From positions 2,666,001-2,730,000 of the forward strand of contig OZ244806.1 in assembly GCA_965220075.1 (NCBI GenBank): a stretch of 64,000 nt of DNA, read 5' to 3'. Both the position numbers and the translations under genes were made by a program. The notes under the pieces are model-generated. The model was not told the DNA's origin. It did not search any database and saw only the letters and a program-made list of their open reading frames with translations. The DNA is from G965220075 sp965220075 (GTDB lineage: Bacteria; Chloroflexota; UBA11872). Shown here piece after piece: positions 18,446-27,560 of this stretch (positions within the stretch are counted from its first letter, which is position 1; every line of letters starts with the position of its first letter).

Positions 18446-18940
18446 ATGAGCGCACGGGTGGGCGTTGTGCTGGGAAGCTCGACAGACGCGCGCTTCGCGG
18501 AGGAAACGACCAGCGCGCTTACCAGCCTGGGGATCGCGCACGAGGTACGCGTGCTCTCGGCGCACAGGACGCCGCGAGAGCTCGAAGCGTATGTCAGTTC
18601 GGCCGAGCAGCGCGGACTGCGGGTGCTGATTGGGCTGGCCGGTCATGCGGCGGCCTTGCCCGGCGTCATGGCCGCGCTCACGCGACTGCCGGTGATCGGC
18701 GTGCCGCTGCCGACCAGCGACCTGCAAGGCCAGGACGCGCTCCTGGCAATAGCTCAGATGCCGCCGGGCGTTCCGGTGGCGACCATGGCCATCGGCAAAC
18801 CGGGCGCGCGGAACGCCGCCTACTTCGCCGCCGCCGTGCTGGCGCTGAGCGACGATGAGGTGGCCGGTGCGCTAGTGAAGCACCGGCGCACGCAGGCCGA
18901 GCGTGTGCTGGCCGACGACATGAAAGCCAGCGGGCAGTGA
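18446..18940 (+). CDS. purE: N5-carboxyaminoimidazole ribonucleotide mutase (PurE)
   Basis: A 164-residue protein catalysing rearrangement of N5-CAIR to CAIR (class I), or direct carboxylation of AIR (class II). It shows VVLGSSTDARFAEE, RVLSAHRTP (the catalytic His segment) and IGLAGHAAALPGVMA, all PurE signatures. Class I enzymes normally work with PurK. No purK is in the window, so it must be elsewhere or this enzyme uses CO2 directly. ATG at 18446 follows GTGAGGTT. Its TGA stop overlaps the purB GTG start (GTGA). Confidence 0.92.
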   Translation: MSARVGVVLGSSTDARFAEETTSALTSLGIAHEVRVLSAHRTPRELEAYVSSAEQRGLRVLIGLAGHAAALPGVMAALTRLPVIGVPLPTSDLQGQDALLAIAQMPPGVPVATMAIGKPGARNAAYFAAAVLALSDDEVAGALVKHRRTQAERVLADDMKASGQ

Positions 18941-20322
18941 TCAAGCGCTACACACGCCCCGAAATGGGCGCCATCTGGAGCCGCCAGCACTACTTCGAGT
19001 GCCAGCGGCGCGTGGAGCTGGCCGTGATGGACGCCTGGGCGCGGGAAGGGACCGTGCCGGCCGAGGACGCCGCGAAGCTTCAGACGGCGAGCTTCACGCT
19101 GCAGCGTATCGACGAGCTGGAGCGCGTGAGCGACCACGAAACGAACGCCTTCGTGGACGCGCTGGCCGAGTCGGTGGGACCGGAAGGCCGCTGGCTGCAC
19201 CTCGGGCTCACCTCCTCCGACGTCTTGGACACGGGTCTGGCGCTGCAGCTGGTGGACGCGGTGGACCTGCTGCAGAAACGGCTTGGCGAGCTCGAAGACA
19301 CGCTCACCGATCTGGCGCTGAAGCACAAGAACACGCTGATGATCGGTCGCACGCATGGCATTCACGCCGAGCCGATAACGTTCGGGCTCAAGCTGCTGAT
19401 TTGGATAGACGAGCTGCGCCAGCAGCGCGAGCGCCTGCGCGAAGCGCGTGGGAGTGTGGCGGTGGGCAAGATCTCCGGGTCGGTGGGCACCCACGCCAAC
19501 GTGCCTCCTTCGGTTGAGGAGTGGGCCTGTGAAGCGCTGGGTCTGGACGCCGCGCCCGTGTCCAACCAGATCGTGTCGCGCGACCGCCACGCGCACCTGG
19601 TGACGACCCTGGCGCTGATCGCCAGCTCGCTGGACAAGCAAGCCACCGAGATACGCAGTCTCCAGCGCACCGAGATTCGCGAGGTCGAGGAGCCGTTCGA
19701 GGAGGGGCGTCACGGATCATCTTCGATGCCGCACAAACGCAACCCCTCGCGTTGCGAGCGCGTCTCGGGATTGGCGCGGCTGATCCGCGCGCACGCGCAG
19801 ACGGCGCTGGAGAACGTGCCGCTGTGGCACGAGCGCGACATCAGCCACTCCTCGGCGGAGCGCGTGATCATGCCGGACGGCTGCATCGCACTCGACTACA
19901 TGCTGTGGCTGTTCACCAATGTCATGCGCGATCTGCGCGTGTATCCGGAGCGGATGCGCCGCAACGTCGAGCAGACGGGCGGACTGATCTACTCGCAGGG
20001 CGTGCTGTTGGCCCTCGTGCAGACGGGCATGCCGCGACAGGCCGCCTACGAAATCGTGCAGCGGCACGCGGGCGCGGTTTGGACCCAAGGGGGGTCCCTG
20101 CGCGAGGCGCTGGCCGGCGACCCGGAGGTGCGACAACGGCTCCTACCGGAGGCGCTGGAGCGCATTTTCAGCCCCGCGCCCCACTTGCGCTGGATCGAGA
20201 CGGCGTACGAGCGGATGGGTTTAGGGGCGCCGGCGGATGCCGCGCCACGCGATGATCGGGAGTGCACGGAAGCGCCGTGCGCCGAATCACAGCCTAGGGA
20301 GGCGGGAACATACGCGACATGA
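18937..20322 (+). CDS. purB: Adenylosuccinate lyase
   Basis: A 461-residue fumarase/aspartase-superfamily lyase acting twice in purine synthesis, on SAICAR and on adenylosuccinate. The signature SSMPHKRNPSRCE holds the flexible catalytic loop. TSSDVLDTGLALQ and GRTHGIHAEPITFG contain conserved substrate-binding and catalytic residues. The GTG start overlaps the purE stop and the TGA stop overlaps the purC ATG (ATGA), so translation is probably coupled through purE-B-C. The last ~25 residues form a hydrophilic tail that extends beyond the typical family end. Confidence 0.95.
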   Translation: MIKRYTRPEMGAIWSRQHYFECQRRVELAVMDAWAREGTVPAEDAAKLQTASFTLQRIDELERVSDHETNAFVDALAESVGPEGRWLHLGLTSSDVLDTGLALQLVDAVDLLQKRLGELEDTLTDLALKHKNTLMIGRTHGIHAEPITFGLKLLIWIDELRQQRERLREARGSVAVGKISGSVGTHANVPPSVEEWACEALGLDAAPVSNQIVSRDRHAHLVTTLALIASSLDKQATEIRSLQRTEIREVEEPFEEGRHGSSSMPHKRNPSRCERVSGLARLIRAHAQTALENVPLWHERDISHSSAERVIMPDGCIALDYMLWLFTNVMRDLRVYPERMRRNVEQTGGLIYSQGVLLALVQTGMPRQAAYEIVQRHAGAVWTQGGSLREALAGDPEVRQRLLPEALERIFSPAPHLRWIETAYERMGLGAPADAAPRDDRECTEAPCAESQPREAGTYAT

Positions 20323-21197
20323 CGACCACGACCCTGAGCGAAACCAATCTATCCGGCCTGAGGCTGACGAATCGCGGCAAGGTGCGCGATATCTACGATC
20401 TCGACGATAAGCTGCTGATCGTGACCACGGATCGCATCTCGGCGTTCGACCGCATTTTGCCGGACCCGATTCCGGGCAAAGGCGCGGTTTTGACGGCGAT
20501 GTCGGCTTTCTGGTTCAGCCTCACCGACGACATCGTGCCCAACCACCTGCTGACCACGGACGTGGATGCCATGGGCGAGGCCGTGGCGCCGCACCGCGAC
20601 CTGCTGCGCGGGCGCACGATGCTGGTGCGCAAGGCCGAGCGGATCGACGCCGAGTGCGTGGCGCGCGGACACATAACCGGATCAGGCTGGGTCGACTACC
20701 AGCGCAACGGAACTATCTGCGGAATCCCGATCAGGCCGGGCATGCACGAGGCCGAGCCTTTCGAAACGCCCATCTTCACGCCCGCCACCAAGGCCGAGAC
20801 CGGCCACGACGAGAATATCGACTTCGAGGCGTTCCAAGAGATCGTGGGCGACGTTGCGGAGCGGCTGCGCGACCTCACCATCGCGGTGTACGGCCGGGCC
20901 ACCGACTATGCGCGCGCACGCGGCGTAATCATCGCCGACACGAAGTTCGAGTTCGGGTGGGTGGACGGCCAGCTGACGCTGATCGATGAGGTGTTGACTC
21001 CCGATTCGTCGCGGTTCTGGGACGTGGACGAGTACCAGGTGGGGATGTCGCCTCCCAGCTTCGACAAGCAGATCGTGCGCAATCACCTGATCCAGATCGG
21101 CTGGGACCGCGAGCCGCCGGTGCCCTCCCTGCCGGCCGCGATCATTGCACGCACGGCGGAGCGCTACCGAGAGATCCAGGAGCGCCTGACGGCGTGA
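20319..21197 (+). CDS. purC: Phosphoribosylaminoimidazole-succinocarboxamide synthase (SAICAR synthetase)
   Basis: A 292-residue enzyme joining CAIR and aspartate with ATP. The opening RGKVRDIYDLDDKLLIVTTDRISAFD region, split by motif IPGKGAVLTAMSAFWF, and the later KFEFGWVDGQLTLIDEVLTPDSSRFW segment are diagnostic. The length matches the longer (~290-residue) form seen in fungi and many bacteria rather than the ~240-residue E. coli form. The start ATG overlaps the purB stop. About 100 bp separate it from purS. Confidence 0.95.
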   Translation: MTTTTLSETNLSGLRLTNRGKVRDIYDLDDKLLIVTTDRISAFDRILPDPIPGKGAVLTAMSAFWFSLTDDIVPNHLLTTDVDAMGEAVAPHRDLLRGRTMLVRKAERIDAECVARGHITGSGWVDYQRNGTICGIPIRPGMHEAEPFETPIFTPATKAETGHDENIDFEAFQEIVGDVAERLRDLTIAVYGRATDYARARGVIIADTKFEFGWVDGQLTLIDEVLTPDSSRFWDVDEYQVGMSPPSFDKQIVRNHLIQIGWDREPPVPSLPAAIIARTAERYREIQERLTA

Positions 21198-21300
21198 AGG
21201 GAAGCCGCGCTGTTCGTCGGTATGGAACGATCGCCGTCGATCGCGGTCCAGAAGATGATGGGATCGCCTTATTCGCAGCGCACCGACCGGCCACGGGACG

Positions 21301-21579
21301 TTGAATGTGGCGCGGTTCCAAGCACAGATCGCGGTGCGCCTGAAGGCGGGAGTGAACGACCCGCAAGGGCTGACGGTGCAAAGCAGCCTGCACGCGCTCG
21401 ATTTTGCCGAAGTGGATGAGGTCAGGATCGGCAAGCTGATCGAGCTCACGCTGGCCGCGTCCGATCCGGCCGAGGCGCGGCGGCGCGCCGAGGCCATGTG
21501 CGAAGCCCTGCTGGCGAACCCCGTAATCGAAACCTACGAGATCGAAGGCGTCACGCACGCTGAGCAGGACGAGGTTTAG
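21301..21579 (+). CDS. purS: Phosphoribosylformylglycinamidine synthase subunit PurS
   Basis: A 92-residue small subunit of the three-part FGAM synthase (PurS/PurQ/PurL). It bridges the glutaminase and synthetase subunits. The FQAQIAVRLKAGVNDPQG opening, the LIELTL strand and CEALLANPVIETYEIE close match the family. The start is TTG at 21301, or GTG two codons later. It is followed by purQ and purL, as expected for this split enzyme type. Confidence 0.92.
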   Translation: MNVARFQAQIAVRLKAGVNDPQGLTVQSSLHALDFAEVDEVRIGKLIELTLAASDPAEARRRAEAMCEALLANPVIETYEIEGVTHAEQDEV

Positions 21580-21654
21580 CCGTGGTTGGGGTCTCCAGCC
21601 GCCGGCATCCGCCCTCGCCGATCTCGGCGTGATGGGCGGGGAGTTCACGTAGCC

Positions 21655-22347
21655 GTGCGCGCGGCCGTGATCGTGTTCCCCGGCAGCAACTGCGACGCCG
21701 ACACACGCCACGTCCTGAACGAGGTGATGGGCTTCAGAGCCGACTTCGTGTGGCACGGCGAGGCGTCGCTGCAAGGCTACGATCTGGTGGTGCTGCCGGG
21801 CGGATTCAGCCATGGCGACTACCTGCGCACCGGCGCAATGGCCGCGCACGCACCCGTGATGCGTGCCGTGGGCGCGGCGGCCGAGCGCGGCGTGCCGGTG
21901 CTGGGGATATGCAACGGATTCCAGATTCTCCTGGAGGCGGGACTGCTGCCGGGCGCCATGCTGCCCAACGACAGCGTCGAGTTCCGCTGCCAATGGGTGC
22001 ACGTTCGCGTGGAGAGCGCTCGAACCGGCTTCACCCGAGCGGCGCGCGCGGGCCAGGTGCTGCGCATGCCGATCGCCCACGGGGAGGGCAACTACTACGC
22101 GGCGCCGCGAGATCTCAGGAGGCTGCGGGACGAGGACCGGATCGTGTTCCGCTACGTGGACGCCGACGGCCGGCGAGCGCCGGGCGCCAACCCCAACGGC
22201 TCGCTGGACGACATCGCCGGAATCTGCAACGAGCGGCGCAACGTGGTCGGCCTTATGCCGCATCCCGAACGGTGCTCCGAGGCCCCGCTGGGAGGCCAAG
22301 ACGGGCGGACGGTCTGGGACTCGCTCCTGGCCACGGTGCAAGCATGA
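21655..22347 (+). CDS. purQ: Phosphoribosylformylglycinamidine synthase subunit PurQ (glutaminase)
   Basis: A 230-residue class I glutamine amidotransferase that supplies ammonia to PurL. The nucleophile Cys is in VLGICNGFQILLEAGLLPG and the His/Glu in MPHPERCSE. VIVFPGSNCDADT opens the fold. I select GTG at 21655, which follows GGGGAG by 11 bases; a TTG 23 codons upstream would add unconserved residues. It is close to purS and purL on both sides. Confidence 0.94.
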   Translation: MRAAVIVFPGSNCDADTRHVLNEVMGFRADFVWHGEASLQGYDLVVLPGGFSHGDYLRTGAMAAHAPVMRAVGAAAERGVPVLGICNGFQILLEAGLLPGAMLPNDSVEFRCQWVHVRVESARTGFTRAARAGQVLRMPIAHGEGNYYAAPRDLRRLRDEDRIVFRYVDADGRRAPGANPNGSLDDIAGICNERRNVVGLMPHPERCSEAPLGGQDGRTVWDSLLATVQA

Positions 22348-22476
22348 GTTGGGCGCGCGGCCAGCAAAGCGCATGTGACCGTACGCACCGTCGGATCCAG
22401 GTCGGAGCGGTCGATCCTTTCCTCAATCGAGGGGCGAATAGACTGCCGGTTCGCGCGCGGGGCGCCAGGTCCGCCA

Positions 22477-24699
22477 GTGGCTGACCAATCGAGCGTTTCG
22501 GCGCCCACCCCCGAAGTCTTGCGTGACGTGGCTCTCACGCGCGCCGAGTACGAGCGCGCCTTCGACGAGCTGGACCGGCCGCCCAACACGCTGGAGCTGG
22601 GAATCATCGGGGGGCTATGGAGCGAGCACTGCGGTTACAAGCACTCCCGGCCGTTGCTCAAACGTTTGCCGGGCAAGGGCGCCAGGGTGCTGTTTGGACC
22701 TGGCGAGGAGAACGCCGGCGCGGTCGACATCGGGGATGGCCTGGCCGTGGTGATGAAGGTCGAGAGCCACAACCACCCGAGCGCGGTGGAGCCGTTCCAG
22801 GGCGCGGCCACCGGGGTGGGCGGGATCCTGCGCGATATCTTCACGATGGGCGCCCGGCCGGTGGCGATTCTGGACAGCCTGCGGTTCGGCCCGCTGGAGA
22901 GCGCCCGCGGCCGTTACCTGGCGAATGGCGTGATCAGCGGCATCGCCTGGTACGGCAACTGCGTCGGTGTGCCCACGGTGGGCGGCGAGATCGGCGTGGC
23001 GCCCTGCTACGCGGGCAATCCGCTCGTGAACGCGCTCTGCGTGGGCGTAGCGCGGCACGAGAACCTCACGCGGGCCGTGGCTTCCGGCACGGGCAACCAA
23101 TTGGTTCTGGTAGGAGCGGACACGGGACGCGACGGAATTCACGGCGCCACCTTCGCGTCCGTCGAGGACCCGGAGGCCTCACACCGGGGCGTGGTGCAGG
23201 TCGGCAACCCGTTCATGGAGAAGCTGCTCCTGGAGGCCTGCCTGGAGGTGCTGGGGGGCGGCGCCGTAGTCGGGCTGCAAGACCTGGGCGCCACGGGCCT
23301 TTCCAGCGCTTCCGTGGAGGCCGCGGCGCGCAGCGGAACCGGCGTACGCCTGCATCTGGAGCAGGTAGCGCGGCGCGCGGACTCCATGACGCCATATGAA
23401 GTTATGTTAAGTGAGAGCCAGGAGCGCATGCTCGTTACCGTGGAGCGCGGGCGAGCCTCCGAGGTGCAGGCAGTATTCGCCAAGTGGGGATTGCACAGCG
23501 ACGTCGTGGGTGAGGTGACCGACGGTGGGGAGTTGGAAGTCTGCGAAAACGGCGCCCCGCAGGCCGAGCTTCCCATCCGCATGCTGGTAGACGCCCCTAC
23601 CTACACCTACCCGATCAAGCGGCCGGCGTACCTCGATGAGGTGCAAGCGCTCGACCCGACACGAGTGCCCGAGCCCACCGACCTGACCCACGCGTTCAGC
23701 AAGATGCTCGAATCACCGAACATCGCGAGCCGGCGCGGTGTGTTCCGGCAGTACGACCACATGGTTGGAATCAACACCGTCGCACCGCCCGGCGGGGATG
23801 CGGCGGTGTTGCGCGTGAAGGGAACCCGCAAGGGCTTAGCGCTGGCGACCGACGGCAACGCGCGGCTGTGCTATCTGGACCCACGCGCGGGCGGCGCCCT
23901 GGCCGTGGCCGAGGCCACCCGGAACGTGAGCTGCACGGGCGCGGCGCCGATTGCGATCACCAATTGCCTCAACTTTGGCTCGCCGGAAGACCCGGCGGTG
24001 TACTTCCAGCTCGCGGAGGTGGTGGAAGGTATGGCGGCGGCGTGCCGCGTTCTCGACGTTCCGGTCATCAGCGGCAACGTCAGCCTGTACAACGAGACCG
24101 GCGGCAGCGCGATATGGCCCACGCCTGTGATCGGCGCCTTGGGGCTGCTGGAGGACGTCGAGATTCAATGCAACATCGGATTTCAACAGGCTGGAGACGT
24201 AGTAGCGCTGCTGGGGCGAACCGAGCCGGACCTCAGCGGCAGCGAGTACCTGGCCGCGTCGCACGGGCTGGTGGCGGGCAAGCCGCGCGTCGATCTCGAG
24301 CTTGAGAAGCGGCTGCAGGGGCTGGTGCAATACCTGATCCGCGATGGTCTGCTGCAATCGGCGCACGATTGCGCCGAGGGCGGACTGGCCGTGACCGTGG
24401 CCGAATGCGCCTTCGCCGGCGGGTTGGGCGCGGACGTACAGCCCGACCTGGCGGACGCGCGCCCGGACGCGGCGCTCTTTGCCGAAACGCCCTCGCGCGT
24501 AGTGGTAAGCCTGACGCGCGGCAACTGGGATCAGGTGCGGCGGCGCGCGGCCGGCGTCGGCGTGCCGTGCAACGAGATCGGTGTCGTGGGCGGCAACCGG
24601 CTGCGTATAGGTCCCGTAGCGCTGCCGTCGCAGGAGGCGCGGAGTGCGTGGGAGAGCGGGCTCACCAAGGCGCTCGCCGGAACCGCGTCGGGGGGCTAA
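22477..24699 (+). CDS. purL: Phosphoribosylformylglycinamidine synthase subunit PurL
   Basis: A 740-residue small-type PurL that makes FGAM from FGAR, ATP and ammonia delivered by PurQ. Conserved blocks include GLWSEHCGYKHSRPLLKRLP, VMKVESHNHPSAVEPFQGAATGVGG, DLGATGLSSASVEAA and the second-half NCLNFGSPEDP and SGNVSLYNE. A GTG at 22477 fits the usual length; the frame is open to a GTG at 22375, but that extension has no similarity. The C-terminal end lies 22 bp before the purF start. Confidence 0.94.
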   Translation: MADQSSVSAPTPEVLRDVALTRAEYERAFDELDRPPNTLELGIIGGLWSEHCGYKHSRPLLKRLPGKGARVLFGPGEENAGAVDIGDGLAVVMKVESHNHPSAVEPFQGAATGVGGILRDIFTMGARPVAILDSLRFGPLESARGRYLANGVISGIAWYGNCVGVPTVGGEIGVAPCYAGNPLVNALCVGVARHENLTRAVASGTGNQLVLVGADTGRDGIHGATFASVEDPEASHRGVVQVGNPFMEKLLLEACLEVLGGGAVVGLQDLGATGLSSASVEAAARSGTGVRLHLEQVARRADSMTPYEVMLSESQERMLVTVERGRASEVQAVFAKWGLHSDVVGEVTDGGELEVCENGAPQAELPIRMLVDAPTYTYPIKRPAYLDEVQALDPTRVPEPTDLTHAFSKMLESPNIASRRGVFRQYDHMVGINTVAPPGGDAAVLRVKGTRKGLALATDGNARLCYLDPRAGGALAVAEATRNVSCTGAAPIAITNCLNFGSPEDPAVYFQLAEVVEGMAAACRVLDVPVISGNVSLYNETGGSAIWPTPVIGALGLLEDVEIQCNIGFQQAGDVVALLGRTEPDLSGSEYLAASHGLVAGKPRVDLELEKRLQGLVQYLIRDGLLQSAHDCAEGGLAVTVAECAFAGGLGADVQPDLADARPDAALFAETPSRVVVSLTRGNWDQVRRRAAGVGVPCNEIGVVGGNRLRIGPVALPSQEARSAWESGLTKALAGTASGG

Positions 24700-24721
24700 G
24701 ATTGGGCGACGGGCAGGTTCC

Positions 24722-26260
24722 TTGAGGATCCCGCGCCTGCATCCCAACCCCGGCCCGATTTACGAGCCCGCTTCCGCGGTCGGACCCCCTCGCCTGCGCG
24801 AGGCGTGCGGCGTGATTGGCGTCTACGGGCACAGCGAGAACGTAGCCGTCCTGACGTATTTCGCACTCTATGCCGTGCAGCACCGCGGACAAGAGAGCGC
24901 CGGAATCACAGTCGGCGACGGGCGCGATCTACGCACCATCAAGGGGATGGGGCTGGTCTCGCACGTATTCGGCGACGTCGACCTGGAGGAGCTCAACGGT
25001 CACGTAGCGATCGGCCACTGCCGCTACTCGACCACGGGCTCGACCAACCAGTCGAACATTCAGCCGGTCATGCAGCCAACCGACCTGGGGCTGATAACCA
25101 TCGGCCACAACGGCAACATCGTGAACGCCCTCGCGCTGCGCCACACCTATGCCGGCAACGGCGAGTCGTCCGACGCCACAACTGATACGGCGGTGATAGG
25201 GCGGCTGATTTCGGAGGCGCCGGGCGCGACCATCGCGGAGCGCGTGCAGAACGTCTTGCCGCGGCTGCAAGGCTCGTACTGCCTGACCATTGCGACGCCC
25301 AGCCAGCTGATCGCCGCACGAGACCCCATGGGCAACCGACCGCTGAGCCTCGGGCGGATCAACGGCACCTGGATGGTTTCCTCCGAGACGTGCGCCCTTG
25401 ACGCGGCCGGAGCGACTTTCGAGCGCAGCATCCGGCCGGGTGAAATCCTCGTGATCGATGACGCGGGTCCGCGCTCGATTCAACTGGACGGCCCGCCGCG
25501 GCCGGCCACTTGCGCGTTCGAGTACATCTACTTCTCGCGTCCGGACTCGGTGGTGGACGGCGCGCACATTCACTCCGTGCGGCGTGAAATGGGTCGGCTC
25601 CTGGCCCACCAGTCGGCAACCGAAGCTGACTTTGTGATCGGCGTTCCCGATTCCGCGATCGCGGCCGCGACCGGCTACGCGGAGGCCAGCGGGCTGCCTT
25701 ACGCCGACGGGTTCGTACGAAACCGGTACAGCGGGCGGACATTCATCGAGCCCACCCCGCAGCTTCGCAAGCTGGGTGTGCGGCTGAAGTACAACGCGCT
25801 GCCCGCGGTGACGGGCGGCAAGCGGGTGGTCATGGTGGACGACAGCATCGTGCGCGGCACCAATCAAGCGCACCTGGTGCGTCTGTTGCGCGAGCAGGGC
25901 CGCGCCGCCGAGGTGCACGTGCGTATAACGGCGCCGCCCATCCGCTGGCCGTGTTTCCTGGGCATAGACATCCCAGATCCGAATGAGCTGATCGCGCACG
26001 CCCTCGACGTCGATGCGATCTGCCGGCGCATCGGCGCGGACAGTCTCGACTACCTCACGCACGAGAACCTCGTGGCGGCGATCGGGGCGTCGCGCGACCA
26101 TCTGTGCCTGGGCTGCTTTACTCGCGAGTACCCCATTGACGTGCAGCTCGCCTTCGACAAGTTTGCGCTCGAGCGACCGCATGATTTGGAGACCGCGCCG
26201 GTGTTCCCGCACCAGCGCGCACACCGGCAACCGGCGCCACGCGGGGAGCCGCCAGCATAG
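24722..26260 (+). CDS. purF: Amidophosphoribosyltransferase
   Basis: A 512-residue enzyme for the committed step, PRPP + glutamine to phosphoribosylamine. The Ntn nucleophile Cys is in REACGVIGVYG after a short N-terminal stretch, which would be a propeptide if cleaved. GHCRYSTTGSTNQSNIQP lines the glutaminase site, and VVMVDDSIVRGTNQ is the PRPP-binding loop. CLGCFTREYP near the end is typical of the iron-sulfur-containing Bacillus-type enzyme. The start is TTG at 24722. Its TAG stop overlaps the proposed ATA start of purM (ATAG). Confidence 0.93.
   Translation: MRIPRLHPNPGPIYEPASAVGPPRLREACGVIGVYGHSENVAVLTYFALYAVQHRGQESAGITVGDGRDLRTIKGMGLVSHVFGDVDLEELNGHVAIGHCRYSTTGSTNQSNIQPVMQPTDLGLITIGHNGNIVNALALRHTYAGNGESSDATTDTAVIGRLISEAPGATIAERVQNVLPRLQGSYCLTIATPSQLIAARDPMGNRPLSLGRINGTWMVSSETCALDAAGATFERSIRPGEILVIDDAGPRSIQLDGPPRPATCAFEYIYFSRPDSVVDGAHIHSVRREMGRLLAHQSATEADFVIGVPDSAIAAATGYAEASGLPYADGFVRNRYSGRTFIEPTPQLRKLGVRLKYNALPAVTGGKRVVMVDDSIVRGTNQAHLVRLLREQGRAAEVHVRITAPPIRWPCFLGIDIPDPNELIAHALDVDAICRRIGADSLDYLTHENLVAAIGASRDHLCLGCFTREYPIDVQLAFDKFALERPHDLETAPVFPHQRAHRQPAPRGEPPA
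26243..26260 (+). promoter_or_regulatory. Ribosome-binding site and purF stop/purM ATA start overlap
   Basis: GGGGAG at 26243-26248 precedes ATA (26257-26259) by eight bases, optimal Shine-Dalgarno spacing. The TAG stop of purF occupies 26258-26260, one base into the proposed start. The arrangement is the same as the ATGA, GTGA and TTGA overlaps elsewhere in this window, with ATA replacing the usual start codon. Confidence 0.5.
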
Positions 26261-27288
26261 GCGCGCCGGCGTCGGAAGCCTCCGCTTCCAGCTACGCGTC
26301 CGCAGGCGTCGACCTCGATCAGGCCCGAGGCATCAAGGACCGTCTGCGGTCGGCTGTTGGACAGGCCCAAACGAACGGCGTGCTGCGATCGTTCGGGAGC
26401 TTTGGGGGTGCGATCCGGATCCCGGCCGCCCACGAGGAGCCGGTCCTAGTGGCCAGCGTCGATGGAGTGGGAACGAAGCTGCATCTCGCCATCGAATGGG
26501 GCGAGCCGGCGGCGGCGGGACGCGACCTCGTGAATCACTGCCTCAACGACGTAGCCGTAGAGAACGCACGTCCGATTGCCTTTCTGGACTACGTGGCGTC
26601 GGGCGAGCTTGAAGTCTCGGTGGTGGAAGCCCTCGTTACCGGCATGGCGGCGGCCTGCCGGGAGGCTGGCGTAGCGCTGCTGGGCGGCGAGACGGCGCAA
26701 ATGCCCGATACGTACCGCGCGGGCGCCTATGACGCCGTAGGCGTGGCCTTAGGCGTGGCCGAGCGCCGGCAAATGGCCGATCACCGAAAAGTGCACGAAG
26801 GCGACGTGTGCGTGGGGCTGCCTTCCACGGGCCTCCATACGAACGGGTACAGCCTGGCGCGGCGCTCAGCGGCGCGGCACGAGGCCACAACTCTGGTGGG
26901 CGGGCAAACGCTGCGGCAGGCGCTGCTCGCGCCGCACCGATCCTACGTTGCCGAGCTCCAATCCGCCTTTGCGATTCCAGGCGTGTGCGCGGCGGCGCAC
27001 GTCACCGGCGGCGGATTGCCGGGCAACGTGTCGCGCGTCCTGCCGGACGGCCTGGCCGCCCGGTTGACGCCGTCGGCATGGACGGCCCCGCCGGTGTTCG
27101 ACTTCATCCAGGAAGACCTCGAAGTGCCCGAGGCCGAGATGTACCAGGTGTTCAACATGGGAGTCGGGCTGGTGATCGTCGCGGCGCCCGACGCCGCCGA
27201 GCGACTGCTGTGCGAGCTGCCGGAGGCGTTCCGAGCAGGTGAGATAGTGCCGCGGCGCGAGAAGGCGGTGGAGATAGTTGGCGTGTGA
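26257..27288 (+). CDS. purM: Phosphoribosylformylglycinamidine cyclo-ligase (AIR synthetase), apparent ATA start
   Basis: A 343-residue enzyme converting FGAM to AIR. The family N-terminus (YASAGVDLDQARGIKDRL, then GSFGG and VASVDGVGTKL) is encoded from about 26296. The in-frame stretch from the upstream stop (26182-26184) to 26379 contains no ATG, GTG or TTG. The only well-placed candidate is ATA at 26257: GGGGAG lies eight bases upstream and the codon overlaps the purF stop as ATAG, mirroring the ATGA/GTGA couplings nearby. It gives the normal family length. A GTG at 26380 would delete about 41 conserved residues. A sequencing error cannot be excluded. NHCLNDVAVENARP is the glycine-amide binding region. 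Confidence 0.85.
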   Translation: MGAPASEASASSYASAGVDLDQARGIKDRLRSAVGQAQTNGVLRSFGSFGGAIRIPAAHEEPVLVASVDGVGTKLHLAIEWGEPAAAGRDLVNHCLNDVAVENARPIAFLDYVASGELEVSVVEALVTGMAAACREAGVALLGGETAQMPDTYRAGAYDAVGVALGVAERRQMADHRKVHEGDVCVGLPSTGLHTNGYSLARRSAARHEATTLVGGQTLRQALLAPHRSYVAELQSAFAIPGVCAAAHVTGGGLPGNVSRVLPDGLAARLTPSAWTAPPVFDFIQEDLEVPEAEMYQVFNMGVGLVIVAAPDAAERLLCELPEAFRAGEIVPRREKAVEIVGV

Positions 27289-27362
27289 ACCGCGGCGCGG
27301 TCACGCGCCGCCGGTACCGGCATCGGATTCTCGACATTGGTCTGCTACCGGAGGGAAAGGCG

Positions 27363-27560
27363 CCCTCACCCTAACCCTCTCCCAGAGGAGACCTTTGCAT
27401 AACTGGTCGACACCCCACTCGCAAGCCTCGGATCACCCTCACCCTAGCCCTCTCCCTTCAAGGGAGAGGGGATAATGCCCGCTCTCCCGCCTCCGCTGGA
27501 GAGGTTACGCAAAGGTCTCCAGAGGGAGAGGGGAAAGAGGTCCCAGGGGGAGAGGGGAAA
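27363..27560. repeat. CCCTCTCCC/GGGAGAGGG palindromic repeat cluster, interrupted by an inserted element
   Basis: CCTAACCCTCTCCCAGA (27370-27386) and AGAGGGAGAGGGG (27521-27533) are the two halves of one palindrome, split by the inverted-repeat element 27387-27520. Rejoined across a single AGA they give CCCTCTCCC-AGA-GGGAGAGGG. A second copy (CCCTCTCCCTT-C-AAGGGAGAGGG, 27448-27470) lies inside the element, and a partial third (GGGGGAGAGGGGAAAGA) follows at about 27546. No gene is supported in the 335-bp gap between purM and purN. Confidence 0.75.
27387..27520. mobile_element. MITE-like element copy C (same terminal repeats, different core)
   Basis: The ends GGAGACCTTTGCATAAC (27387-27403) and GTTACGCAAAGGTCTCC (27504-27520) form a 17-bp inverted repeat with one mismatch, matching copies A and B. 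The 100-bp interior is unrelated to A and B and holds instead the CCCTCTCCC palindrome. The element is flanked by AGA on both sides (27384-27386 and 27521-27523), consistent with a 3-bp target duplication. It lies between purM and purN. Confidence 0.8.
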
